7,114 nucleotides of DNA from Caldilineales bacterium. GTDB taxonomy: Bacteria; Chloroflexota; Anaerolineae; JAAEKA01. The stretch lies in NCBI GenBank assembly GCA_021463315.1, contig JAJTXO010000195.1, positions 1 through 7,114 of the forward strand, given 5' to 3'. The notes under the pieces are model-generated. The model did no database searches, had not been told where the DNA came from, and was given only the letters and a program-made list of their open reading frames with translations. The position numbers were made by a program, and so were the translations under genes. Each line of letters starts with the position of its first letter. The first letter of the stretch is position 1. Positions 1 through 5,414 of this stretch are shown here, piece after piece.

Positions 1-212
1 TGTTCGTAACTGCCGGGCGTGTACATGCCGGCCACCTTGCCGTTCTCGCTGATGGCAAACGCCTCGCTGGCGCCGCCCAGTGTGCCCAGGTCGGTGACGG
101 TGAAGCGCGGCTGGGTGACAGGAGCAGCCTGCGCCGCCAGTCCGCGCGGCGCGGCTCCGGGCGCGGCCAGCAGGACGGCCAGCAACAGTAGGGAAAGTAG
201 ACGGCGTTTCAT
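1..212 (-). CDS. Secreted HAF-repeat protein, N-terminal part only
   Basis: The frame opens with ATG at 212-210 and stays open to the window edge, giving 70 residues with the rest beyond base 1. Residues 1-26 form a Sec signal peptide: basic MKRR, a Leu/Ala/Val core, then Ala-rich cleavage candidates after A26 or A29. Residues 37-64 read FTVTDLGTLGG, then a Ser/Ala stretch, then AIS-NGKVAGMY. This is the beginning of a HAF-type extracellular repeat (usual pattern DLGTLGG..S.A..IN..G.VVG). HAF repeats occur in tandem in exported proteins and probably form a beta-propeller-like surface domain; their function is unknown. A Shine-Dalgarno GGAG lies 10 nt before the ATG. The gene faces the same way as the YdhR-family gene upstream, but about 200 bp with repeats separate them, so a shared operon is not supported. 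The family call rests on one repeat. Confidence 0.8.
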   Translation of the reverse strand, partial: MKRRLLSLLLLAVLLAAPGAAPRGLAAQAAPVTQPRFTVTDLGTLGGASEAFAISENGKVAGMYTPGSYE

Positions 213-280
213 GGGCAGTTTTCTCCAGAGTTTTCCATCCCGTCGCAGCAGGATGTGCTTTGGCGACGAACTCCTGGCGT

Positions 281-308
281 GTCATGCTGAGGCCGCCGAA
301 GCATCTCG
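281..308. repeat. Short palindromic intergenic repeat (REP-like)
   Basis: A 28-bp stretch with an imperfect dyad, ATGCT-N11-AGCAT, ending in ATCTCG. It has the look of the interspersed 'GTCATxCTGAG...GAAGxATCTC' elements found between genes in many environmental bacterial genomes; that likeness is from memory, not a search. It sits in the 206-bp gap between the HAF gene start and the YdhR-family gene end. The only other content seen in this gap is the hairpin at 363-405. Confidence 0.35.
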
Positions 309-362
309 TGGCAGTTCATAGGCAGTGCTCCACTGTTCGGAATCGAAGCTTTAGCCGGATCT

Positions 363-405
363 CGGCGGGCAGACCGGCTGACACCTGCGCCGCGCCTGCC
401 CGCCG
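363..405 (-). terminator. Strong GC-rich hairpin after the YdhR-family gene
   Basis: CGGCGGGCAG (363-372) and CTGCCCGCCG (396-405) are perfect 10-bp inverted arms around a 23-nt loop. On the minus strand the stem begins 13 nt after the stop codon at 419-421, the right place for a 3'-end hairpin. No T-run follows (the downstream bases are mixed), so it is not a canonical intrinsic terminator. It may instead protect the mRNA 3' end or assist termination. The stem is seen directly; the role is inferred. Confidence 0.35.
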
Positions 406-418
406 CCGGCCAGGATGG

Positions 419-733
419 TCACATGGGCGCGATCGGCCCACGCGTGACCGCGGTGAGCGATTCGATGACGCCGAACTGCTTGATGCTGACGTTGCTGACC
501 GGCGGCATATCGGCCAGCATGGCCGCAGCCTGCGCGGCGAAGCCGTGCGCGGCGGCCTCGTCATGGAACAGGTAGATGCCGCCCGCCTCGCCCGTGGCCG
601 CGTTTTTCAGCCAGACCTTCCAGCCCAGGTCGGGCATGCCCGCGAGGAACGACGCGGCGTCCTTGTTGCCGGTCTCGTAGTCCTCCCACGAGCCGGCGAA
701 GCTGAAGTTGATCTGCACGATAGTTGCTGACAT
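419..733 (-). CDS. YdhR-family ABM-fold protein (putative monooxygenase)
   Basis: The product is a small cytoplasmic protein of 104 residues, close to the roughly 100 residues of E. coli YdhR. The recognisable core is residues 38-62: WKVW, then a Gly/Glu turn, then AGGIYLF-DE-AA. This matches the conserved centre of the YdhR putative mono-oxygenase family, a dimeric alpha+beta barrel of the ABM superfamily. The N-terminal strand (IVQINFSF) and C-terminal strand (VSIKQFGV) fit the ferredoxin-like half-barrel. Members are proposed to act as monooxygenases or small-molecule binders; no substrate is established. The start at 733 has a good site, AGGAG with a 6-nt spacer. The gene appears to be a single transcription unit: the next gene upstream on this strand ends at 1048, and a palindrome at 833-849 lies in its putative control region. 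Family confidence is high, biochemical role low. Confidence 0.85.
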   Translation of the reverse strand: MSATIVQINFSFAGSWEDYETGNKDAASFLAGMPDLGWKVWLKNAATGEAGGIYLFHDEAAAHGFAAQAAAMLADMPPVSNVSIKQFGVIESLTAVTRGPIAPM

Positions 734-832
734 GGATGTCTCCTGGCTTGTGTGCTCTCAGTTGTTCCGGCCAACCCACCGGATAGCGCGCTCGACCATG
801 CGCTGATTGAAGCACAAAACCATGGACGTTGG

Positions 833-849
833 GTATCGGAAACCGATAC
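833..849. promoter_or_regulatory. 17-bp operator-like palindrome upstream of the YdhR-family gene
   Basis: GTATCGG-AAA-CCGATAC is a perfect 7-bp inverted repeat with a 3-bp centre. It lies 100-116 bp upstream of the YdhR-family start codon. The geometry is typical of a binding site for a small dimeric repressor (TetR, PadR or MarR class). No regulator gene is adjacent. On the plus strand the motif runs into TACAAT (847-852), but there is no matching -35 box. The palindrome is seen directly; its use is inferred. Confidence 0.4.
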
Positions 850-915
850 AATCGCGCGACAGAATCCCATGGCCCAGGCGCCGGGCGCGTGGACAGGGCA
901 TCGCCACCCCGCTTC

Positions 916-942
916 AAGAGGAAACAGAGGTTGAAACCTCTG
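916..942 (-). terminator. Possible intrinsic terminator hairpin
   Basis: CAGAGGTTGAAACCTCTG (925-942) is an 8-bp inverted repeat with 2 central bases, so it would fold with about six pairs and a 6-nt loop. Read on the minus strand it is followed by TTTCCTCTT, a T-rich tract. It lies about 105 nt past the HNH gene stop and could end that transcript. The same sequence resembles widely scattered intergenic repeats in related genomes (from memory), so it may be a repeat unit rather than a dedicated terminator. Confidence 0.35.
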
Positions 943-957
943 GCTGAAAACACGAAG

Positions 958-991
958 CGGCCCTTCGGCTTCGCTCAGGGCAGGCTCTCAG
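958..991. repeat. REP-like CTTCGGCTTCGCTCAGG repeat
   Basis: This stretch contains GCCCT...AGGGC arms around TTCGGCTTCGCTC, followed by CAGGCTCTCAG. It resembles the 'CCCTTCG...GCTCAGGGCAGGCTC' palindromic elements scattered between genes of many Chloroflexota and related genomes (recalled, not searched). Only one copy lies in this window, so repeat status cannot be shown here. Confidence 0.35.
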
Positions 992-1000
992 CCGCTGGAT

Positions 1001-1038
1001 CCCAGGCCCTGAAGGAACTCGGCAGTCTGGGGCCCGGG
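1001..1038 (-). terminator. GC-rich hairpin just past the HNH gene
   Basis: CCCAGGCCC (1001-1009) pairs with GGGCCCGGG (1030-1038) at eight of nine positions, with one A-C mismatch. On the minus strand it begins 10 nt after the HNH stop codon (1050-1048). There is no T-tract after it, so it is a candidate 3'-end or Rho-assisted structure rather than a canonical terminator. Confidence 0.3.
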
Positions 1039-1047
1039 ATCATCGAT

Positions 1048-1473
1048 CTACCGGGTGGGATGATGCAGCCCCAGTGCAAGCCAATAGCGCCGCATCTGCA
1101 CCAGCACAGGCCGGTTCATGCGCAGCAATGCTGTGGTGGCGCGACCGACAGGCGTCAGTCCGATCACGGTGGCGCCATCGTCGCTCCACGTGAAGTGGTC
1201 GCCCCAGGTTTGAGCTAACGGATGGAAGAGTGGCGTTTCCTCCCCGCTGGCCGGATCTGACGCCGTCTGCCTGATGCCTTTCTGCCGATTGCAGGTCGGG
1301 CAACTCAGGCACAGGTTATCGGCGGTCGTCCCGCCCCCGGCCGACAGCGGCACGATGTGGTCGATCTCAAAGGTCACACCCAGCAGCGCTTCGGCACTGC
1401 GACAGTAGGCGCAGAGGCCGCCAGCCTGGCCCAACACCTGCTGGCGCAGAGTTGCCGGGATGTGTTGGCTCAC
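1048..1473 (-). CDS. HNH endonuclease
   Basis: The product is a 141-residue HNH nuclease with a complete beta-beta-alpha-metal motif. C21-x2-C24 and C58-x2-C61 form a probable zinc knuckle. EIDHIVPLSAGG (36-47) supplies the catalytic D38-H39, N53 is the central Asn, and the N62/K65 segment closes the motif. Such enzymes cleave DNA using a metal ion. After residue 67 there is a non-catalytic tail with WSDDG, GLTPVGRAT and MNRP stretches, a conserved-looking C-terminal part that I recall in stand-alone HNH genes of this type. The start is GTG at 1473-1471, overlapping the TGA of the upstream gene (GTGA), with GGGAG 8 nt before it; the two are therefore translationally coupled. The partner and cellular role are unknown. 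Anti-phage, toxin or homing-type roles are all possible, but no restriction methylase or intron is visible. Confidence 0.9.
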   Translation of the reverse strand: MSQHIPATLRQQVLGQAGGLCAYCRSAEALLGVTFEIDHIVPLSAGGGTTADNLCLSCPTCNRQKGIRQTASDPASGEETPLFHPLAQTWGDHFTWSDDGATVIGLTPVGRATTALLRMNRPVLVQMRRYWLALGLHHPTR

Positions 1474-1856
1474 TCAGGCATCTCCCCACCAGACTCTCGG
1501 CTCAGGTGCAAGGTGTACTGGGCGCGGGCCTTGAGCAGTCCGACCTGATCGACCTGAGCCAGCAGCTCGTCCAACGCCGCTTCTTCTTCGGGATCAAGCG
1601 CGTCGAGCCGGTTCTTTTCCAGCAACGCCTGCAGGTTGGCCTGGTTGCCAGGCGCAACGACGGCTTCTGCCAGGGCGCTCAATTCGGCAATGCTCATGCC
1701 AGACAGAGGCTCCAGAACCACTGTGCTGGCAGGTCTGGCTTTCTTGCGTGGCTGTGATTTTGCACTGCGCAACAACGCTGCCGCCAGCTCAACCTGGGCA
1801 TCACGAGGCAATCGATGGGCCGCCTTCAAGACATCGCCGTACGATACCACTGTCAT
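1470..1856 (-). CDS. Uncharacterised helical protein coupled to the HNH nuclease
   Basis: 128 residues, function unknown. Residues 5-31 (SYGDVLKAAHRLP...LAAALLRS) look like an N-terminal helical pair. A basic, Pro-rich linker follows (33-42, QPRKKARP). Residues 53-118 form a Leu/Ala/Glu-rich helical region (MSIAELSALAEA, LQALLEKN, EEEAALDELLAQVDQ, LLKARAQYTLHL). The layout resembles short antitoxin-like or adaptor proteins. From memory, similar proteins sit directly before HNH genes in other bacteria, which would make this a conserved pair. The start at 1856 is well fixed: GGAGGTG lies 5 nt upstream, and the promoter at 1885-1913 is downstream of the alternative ATG at 1937, which excludes it. 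The last codons overlap the HNH start (GTGA). The coupling and promoter are seen directly; a role as inhibitor or chaperone of the nuclease is inference. Confidence 0.8.
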   Translation of the reverse strand: MTVVSYGDVLKAAHRLPRDAQVELAAALLRSAKSQPRKKARPASTVVLEPLSGMSIAELSALAEAVVAPGNQANLQALLEKNRLDALDPEEEAALDELLAQVDQVGLLKARAQYTLHLSRESGGEMPE

Positions 1857-1884
1857 GATCACACCTCCATGCAAATTTGACGGG

Positions 1885-1913
1885 ATTCTAACAGCAATCC
1901 TCCAGCCTGTCAA
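1885..1913 (-). promoter_or_regulatory. Near-consensus sigma-70 promoter for the helical-protein/HNH pair
   Basis: On the minus strand TTGACA (1913-1908) is followed by exactly 17 bp and then TAGAAT (1890-1885). Transcription would start near 1878, giving a leader of about 22 nt that carries the GGAGGTG ribosome site before the ATG at 1856. This is the best promoter in the window and implies substantial housekeeping-sigma expression of the pair, independent of the upstream regulator gene. Confidence 0.75.
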
Positions 1914-1937
1914 AGGAGCACCAGTTTGCCCCGCCAA

Positions 1938-2126
1938 CTAGACCACATCCTCGCCATCGACGCCGAAGCCACCTGCCGGTAAAGCGATGTCAGTTCCGGC
2001 CTTCTCAAGGTTGGCGAGGAAATCGGCCGAGTCGGCGCGGCCGGCCCGGTCTCGGAAGTAGCGCTCAGGGCGCAGCGCAGCCAGCTTCTCGGCCACGGCG
2101 ACGTTGATGAACTGGTTGAGGTCAGT
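1938..2126 (-). pseudogene. Truncated ribbon-helix-helix (HicB/CopG-like) antitoxin remnant
   Basis: The minus frame from 2126 to the TAG at 1940-1938 encodes 62 residues beginning TDLNQFINVAVAEKLAAL, then RYFRDRA-RAD and a tail rich in Gly and Asp. The LNQFINVAVAEKL segment is typical of the second helix of small RHH proteins annotated as HicB-family antitoxins. In that family a beta-strand and first helix of about 20 residues come first. They are missing here: no ATG, GTG or TTG opens the frame near this point, and the frame instead runs back out of phase into the 3' end of the NTPase regulator gene, overlapping its stop by 5 nt. This points to a deletion or recombination that removed the 5' half. 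No toxin gene is adjacent. Non-function is inferred from the missing start and strand. Confidence 0.6.
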
Positions 2127-4518
2127 TGCTTGCCAGCAGCCGGCGCTCCAGCGCCTCAGCGCGCGCCCGCTCTCGGGGAGAGATGGGCCGCTTGACGGTC
2201 GCACGCAGCGACTGGGCGCGCCGGTAGCGGGTCCCAGCCTCGCCCGGCCGCCCCATGCGCCAGGCCAGATCGGCCTGCACCAGCCACGCCGAGGCCGTGA
2301 GGACGACATCGCCGCGGCTTTCGTAGTGCGCCAGCGCAGCCGAGGAAAGCGCCTCGGCCGCGCCGCACTCTTCTTCGTCCAGCGCAATGCGCGCCAGCAG
2401 CAGTTGCGGGTCGGGGAGATAGTGGCTATCGCCCAGGGCCTCGAAGAGCTGCAAGGCGGCCTGCGCCATCGGCTTTGCCCCGGCCAGGTCGCCCTGGTCA
2501 TACAACACGTCGGCCAGGTTGTGCAACACAAAAGCCTGGATCCAGCCGGCCGGCCCCGACATCACCTGCGCGTGCGCGCGCTCCAGCCACTGCCGCGCCT
2601 GGACCAGATCCTGCATGTCCAGAGCGACGACGCCGAGGTTCGCCCAGGCCTGGGCCGGGTCGGCCGTGGGGTCGGCGTCGATGCTGGCCCGCAGCCAGTC
2701 CATGGCCTGCTTAAAATCGCCCATCATGTAGGCGGTCAGCCCCATGTTGTGCAGCGTGGTTGCGATCCCCAACGCGTCGTTCAGTTGCCGCCGCAGGGCC
2801 AGCCCTTCCTCGTGGCAGGTCAGGCTGGCGGCGTAGCCGTCGTGCGCCAGGTGGATCGAAGCCAGGCCGTTGAGCGCCCGCGCCCGGGCCGACAGATTAG
2901 GCGTGGACAGCTGCAAGGCCGCCTGAAGCAGCTCCTGGCCCAGATCGAACAGGCCGCGGCGGTACCAGAACCACCACAGATCGCCGGCCAGCGAGATCGC
3001 CATCTCGCCCTGCTGATGCGCCAGCGCCCAGCGCAGCGCAGCCAGGCAGTTGTCGTGGTCGGCCAGCGCGGCCTGCATCCACGCCGCCTGGTCGTCGCCC
3101 AGCAGCCCGGCAAAGAGCTGCCCGGCATAGGCGACGAAATAGCCGGCGTGTTGCTGCTGGCACGCCTCGAGCTGGTCAGCGCTGGCCAGCCGCTCCAGGG
3201 CATAGGCGCGCAGCGTCTCCAGCAGGGTCGCCCGCCGGCCGTCGAAGGCGATCAAGCTGGCGCGCGTCAGCGCGCCCAGCAGGCCCGCATCGGCGCCAGC
3301 GACGACCTGCGCGGCCTCGGCAGTGCAGCCGCCCGCGCAGACGCCCAGCCGCAGGAAGGCGTCCTGCTGCGCGGCGGGCAACATGCGCACGCTCCATTCG
3401 ATGGCCGCGTGCAGGGTGCGATGCCGTTCGGCCACGTTGCGCCGGCTCTGCTGCAGCCAGGTGGAGGAGAGCTGGCCGTGGCCGCGCAGGGCCAGCAACT
3501 GCTGCACCACGGCTTGCGGCGGCAGCTCGCGCAGCCGCACCGCGGCCAACTCCAAGGCCAGCGGCAGCCCATCCAGCGCCACGCACAGCGTAGCCAGCGC
3601 CAGCAGATTGTCATCGGCCAGCGCGAAGGCCGGGTCGGCCGCGCGCACCCTGGCCAGCAACAACTGCATGGCCGGAGTCTGGCCCCAGCTTGCCATGTCC
3701 GGGTGCTGAGCCAGATCGGGCGCGGCCAGCGGCGCCAGCGGCCACTCCTGCTCGCCGTACAGATCCAGCGCCACGCGGCTGGTGCAGAGCAGCTTCACCA
3801 AGGGGGCGCGGCTCAGCCAATCGGCGAAGAGGGGCGCGCTCTCCAACACATGCTCGCAGTTGTCCAGCACCAACAGCAGCCGCCGCGGCGCCAGATAGCT
3901 GGCAATGGCCTCTTCAGCCGGCTGGCCGGCCGCGGGGGTGATGCCCAACGCGCGCAGGATCGCCAGCGGCACGTCGCCGGCCGCGGCCACATCGGCCAGT
4001 GGCACGAAGGCGACGCCGTCGGCGAAAAGGGGCACGGCCCGGTTGGCCAGCTCCAGCGCCAGCCGGCTCTTGCCGATGCCAGGCGCGCCAACGATGGTGA
4101 GCAGGCGGACGCTGTCCAGCCAGGCCAGCAGGTCGGCCACTTCGCCGGCCCGGCCGATCAGCGGCAGCAGCGGCGCGGGCGGGCAGTGCCGCGGCGCGGC
4201 CGGCGCGACGATGGTCTCGCGGGCAAGCTGGACCCGCGTCTCACGCGTGCGGGTGACGGTGATCTGCTGCTGGGTGCGCGTGCGGCCGGCCAAAGCCAGG
4301 AACTGCTCCACCAGGGCCGTTTCCTGTCTCTGAAACAGCACAGGCACGAAGAGGGCCGCCAGGACGGCCAGATCGGGCAGCCGTGAGCCGTTTTCCAGGC
4401 GCGCGATCTGCTCGCGGCTATAGCCCACGGCCCGGCCCATCTCGTCCTGGGTCAGGCGGGCGCGCTTGCGCAGCAGGCGCAGCGCTTCGGGGAAGGTGTC
4501 AGGGAACGAAGTAAGCAT
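2122..4518 (-). CDS. XRE-type HTH / NB-ARC-like NTPase / TPR regulator
   Basis: 798 residues from ATG 4518; a TTG at 4524 would add two. Residues 10-63 are an XRE-type DNA-binding helix-turn-helix (RLTQDEMGRAVGYS...IARLENG). An NTPase module of the STAND/NB-ARC type follows: Walker A GAPGIGKS 144-151, Walker B LLLVLDN from 214 (D219), sensor LLCTSR 243-248, and GLPLALELAA 317-326. A helical region leads to five or six TPR-like repeats at about 548-773. Proteins of this layout, common in Chloroflexota, are thought to act as signal-responsive transcription switches: the TPRs sense a ligand or partner, nucleotide exchange changes oligomeric state, and the HTH binds DNA. Target and signal are unknown here. 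The gene is divergent from the lipoprotein gene, so autoregulation or control of that neighbour is plausible. The ribosome site is weak. The C-terminus ends abruptly where the RHH remnant begins. No key motif is missing. Confidence 0.9.
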   Translation of the reverse strand: MLTSFPDTFPEALRLLRKRARLTQDEMGRAVGYSREQIARLENGSRLPDLAVLAALFVPVLFQRQETALVEQFLALAGRTRTQQQITVTRTRETRVQLARETIVAPAAPRHCPPAPLLPLIGRAGEVADLLAWLDSVRLLTIVGAPGIGKSRLALELANRAVPLFADGVAFVPLADVAAAGDVPLAILRALGITPAAGQPAEEAIASYLAPRRLLLVLDNCEHVLESAPLFADWLSRAPLVKLLCTSRVALDLYGEQEWPLAPLAAPDLAQHPDMASWGQTPAMQLLLARVRAADPAFALADDNLLALATLCVALDGLPLALELAAVRLRELPPQAVVQQLLALRGHGQLSSTWLQQSRRNVAERHRTLHAAIEWSVRMLPAAQQDAFLRLGVCAGGCTAEAAQVVAGADAGLLGALTRASLIAFDGRRATLLETLRAYALERLASADQLEACQQQHAGYFVAYAGQLFAGLLGDDQAAWMQAALADHDNCLAALRWALAHQQGEMAISLAGDLWWFWYRRGLFDLGQELLQAALQLSTPNLSARARALNGLASIHLAHDGYAASLTCHEEGLALRRQLNDALGIATTLHNMGLTAYMMGDFKQAMDWLRASIDADPTADPAQAWANLGVVALDMQDLVQARQWLERAHAQVMSGPAGWIQAFVLHNLADVLYDQGDLAGAKPMAQAALQLFEALGDSHYLPDPQLLLARIALDEEECGAAEALSSAALAHYESRGDVVLTASAWLVQADLAWRMGRPGEAGTRYRRAQSLRATVKRPISPRERARAEALERRLLASN

Positions 4519-4558
4519 CGACAATGGGGTTCCATAGGGGGCGATTTCAGCCCAAGGC

Positions 4559-4588
4559 TGTCACAAAATGTCACCACAGGTCAGGTCA
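4559..4588. promoter_or_regulatory. Tandem direct repeats in the divergent control region
   Basis: TGTCAC occurs at 4559-4564 and again at 4569-4574, a spacing of 10 bp or one helical turn. Two AGGTC copies are back to back at 4578-4587. All lie just upstream of the TATAAT at 4596 and between the two divergent genes. Same-face direct repeats beside a promoter with a poor -35 box suggest a regulator site, possibly for the HTH protein encoded on the left. The repeats are seen directly; the binding is inferred. Confidence 0.4.
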
Positions 4589-4601
4589 AGCTCGCTATAA
4601 T
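4573..4601 (+). promoter_or_regulatory. Lipoprotein promoter with consensus -10 and weak -35
   Basis: TATAAT at 4596-4601 matches the sigma-70 -10 consensus exactly. At the 17-bp spacing the -35 position reads ACCACA, a poor match, so the promoter may need an activator. The direct repeats at 4559-4588 overlap that position. Transcription would begin near 4608, leaving a leader of about 100 nt before the lipoprotein ATG at 4709. Confidence 0.5.
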
Positions 4602-4619
4602 AGCACACAGTCGAGGCGA

Positions 4620-4712
4620 ATGAGAAGCCATGTTGATCCAACGCTTGATCCTGACCATCACCATCGTCGAGACGACGACCGTCACAATCACGAAGACAGG
4701 AGAAACCCATGA
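4620..4712 (+). CDS. Possible His/Asp-rich leader peptide
   Basis: A 30-codon frame starts with ATG at 4620, about 12 nt after the predicted transcription start. Its TGA (4710-4712) overlaps the ATG of the lipoprotein gene as ATGA. The peptide is low-complexity and charged, with DHHHRRDDDRHNHEDRR at its centre (6 His and 7 Asp in total). GAGG lies 3 nt before the ATG, rather close for a ribosome site. If translated, it would couple translation into the lipoprotein gene, and could act as a His-sensitive or metal-sensitive leader. The triplet-like DNA (accatcaccatcg...) may equally be chance. A competing frame from ATG 4630 overlaps it. Position and overlap are seen directly; translation is speculative. 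Confidence 0.25.
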   Translation: MRSHVDPTLDPDHHHRRDDDRHNHEDRRNP

Positions 4713-5365
4713 AGACCCCACGATTGACGTTGATTGCCCTCATGACAGCCATGGCGCTGATGGCCGCGGCGTGCGGCGGCGGCGCCAGCGACGCGCCGGC
4801 AGTGCAGCCGGAGACGGCAGCGCCGGCCCAGCCAGCCGCGCAGATCCCGGCGGCGGCCTCCCCGGCGACAGAAGCGCCTGACGCAGCCGCCGGGGAGCCG
4901 GCCTGCGAAGAATACTTTGGCTTCTGCATCACCGCCCAGGCCAGCGGCGCAGTCACCGGCGAAGGCGCGAGCGGCTGGGCCAGCAGCAGCAACACCGACT
5001 GCACGGCGCTGGCCGCGCCTGGCGATGCCCGCATCCTGGAGCTGCCCAACCTGCTGGCCGCGGGCGAGCAGCAGATCGCGGTGGCGCTGACGAGTATCGG
5101 CGCGTACACTGGGCCGGGCACGTATGAGTTGGCTGCCACGGCCACGGGCGGCGCCATGCCCGACGCGTTCCCCGCGGTGCGGGTTGGCAACCGCGCGTTC
5201 ACCAACGGCGCAGACTCCACCGCCACCGTCACCGTCAACGCCGACGGCTCCGGCACGCTGGAGGCCCAGAACCTGGTGGAGATAGACGCCATGCAGGGCG
5301 CCACGCCCGACCCCAACGCCCGCCTCGACTTCGCCATGCAGTGGACCTGCCAGGGCGGGGGGTGA
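4709..5365 (+). CDS. Uncharacterised secreted lipoprotein
   Basis: 218 residues. Residues 1-21 are a lipoprotein signal peptide (MKTPRL, then an Ile/Leu/Met/Ala core), and MAAAC ends with the acylated C22, so the protein should be anchored to the outer face of the membrane. Residues 23-63 are a disordered Ala/Pro/Glu linker. The folded part (about 65-218) has four cysteines (C66, C73, C98, C214) that could form two disulfides, and beta-rich segments with Gly/Thr/Ala. I recognise no family. AGGAG lies 6 nt before the ATG. The gene is divergent from the HTH/NTPase/TPR regulator and preceded by a possible leader peptide. The final codons are GGG GGG TGA, and this TGA is part of the first heptamer of the downstream repeat array, so the array may have replaced the original 3' end. 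Confidence 0.85.
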   Translation: MKTPRLTLIALMTAMALMAAACGGGASDAPAVQPETAAPAQPAAQIPAAASPATEAPDAAAGEPACEEYFGFCITAQASGAVTGEGASGWASSSNTDCTALAAPGDARILELPNLLAAGEQQIAVALTSIGAYTGPGTYELAATATGGAMPDAFPAVRVGNRAFTNGADSTATVTVNADGSGTLEAQNLVEIDAMQGATPDPNARLDFAMQWTCQGGG

Positions 5366-5414
5366 ACGGTGAACGGTAAACGGTAAACGGTGAGCGGTGA
5401 ACGGTTAATGGTTA
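5361..5414 (+). repeat. Tandem GGTNAAC heptamer array, left block
   Basis: Seven complete 7-bp units run without a gap: GGTGAAC (5361, 5368), GGTAAAC (5375, 5382), GGTGAGC (5389), GGTGAAC (5396) and GGTTAAT (5403). A partial GGTTA at 5410-5414 ends where the palindromic element begins. The first unit supplies the TGA stop of the lipoprotein gene. This resembles the short tandemly repeated heptamers known from cyanobacterial intergenic regions, though the unit sequence differs. The right block at 5599-5640 is in register once the insertion is removed. Confidence 0.85.

Larger units (their letters stand above)
734..1047. other. 314-bp gap with palindromes, no gene
   Basis: This gap lies between the start of the YdhR-family gene and the end of the HNH gene. 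I see no credible coding frame: the open frames have no family resemblance and lie over repeats. It contains an operator-like palindrome (833-849), a hairpin followed by a T-rich run on the minus strand (916-942), a GGCCCTTCGGCTTCGCTCAG repeat (959-978), and a GC-rich hairpin (1001-1038). The two hairpins nearest the HNH stop could end that transcript. Confidence 0.6.

Noticed and set aside
829..1218. Plus-strand gene divergent from the YdhR-family gene
   Set aside because: The frame runs through palindromic repeats and then antisense to the HNH gene, with no ribosome site or domain.
1857..1937. An upstream ATG (1937) as start of the helical protein
   Set aside because: It lies upstream of the -35 box of the gene's own promoter; the ATG at 1856 has a near-ideal ribosome site.
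2104..4386. A long open frame on the plus strand opposite the NTPase regulator gene
   Set aside because: It is rich in Gln, Arg and Gly with no domain, and lies wholly antisense to a gene with clear HTH, Walker and TPR motifs; this is the usual shadow frame of GC-rich DNA.
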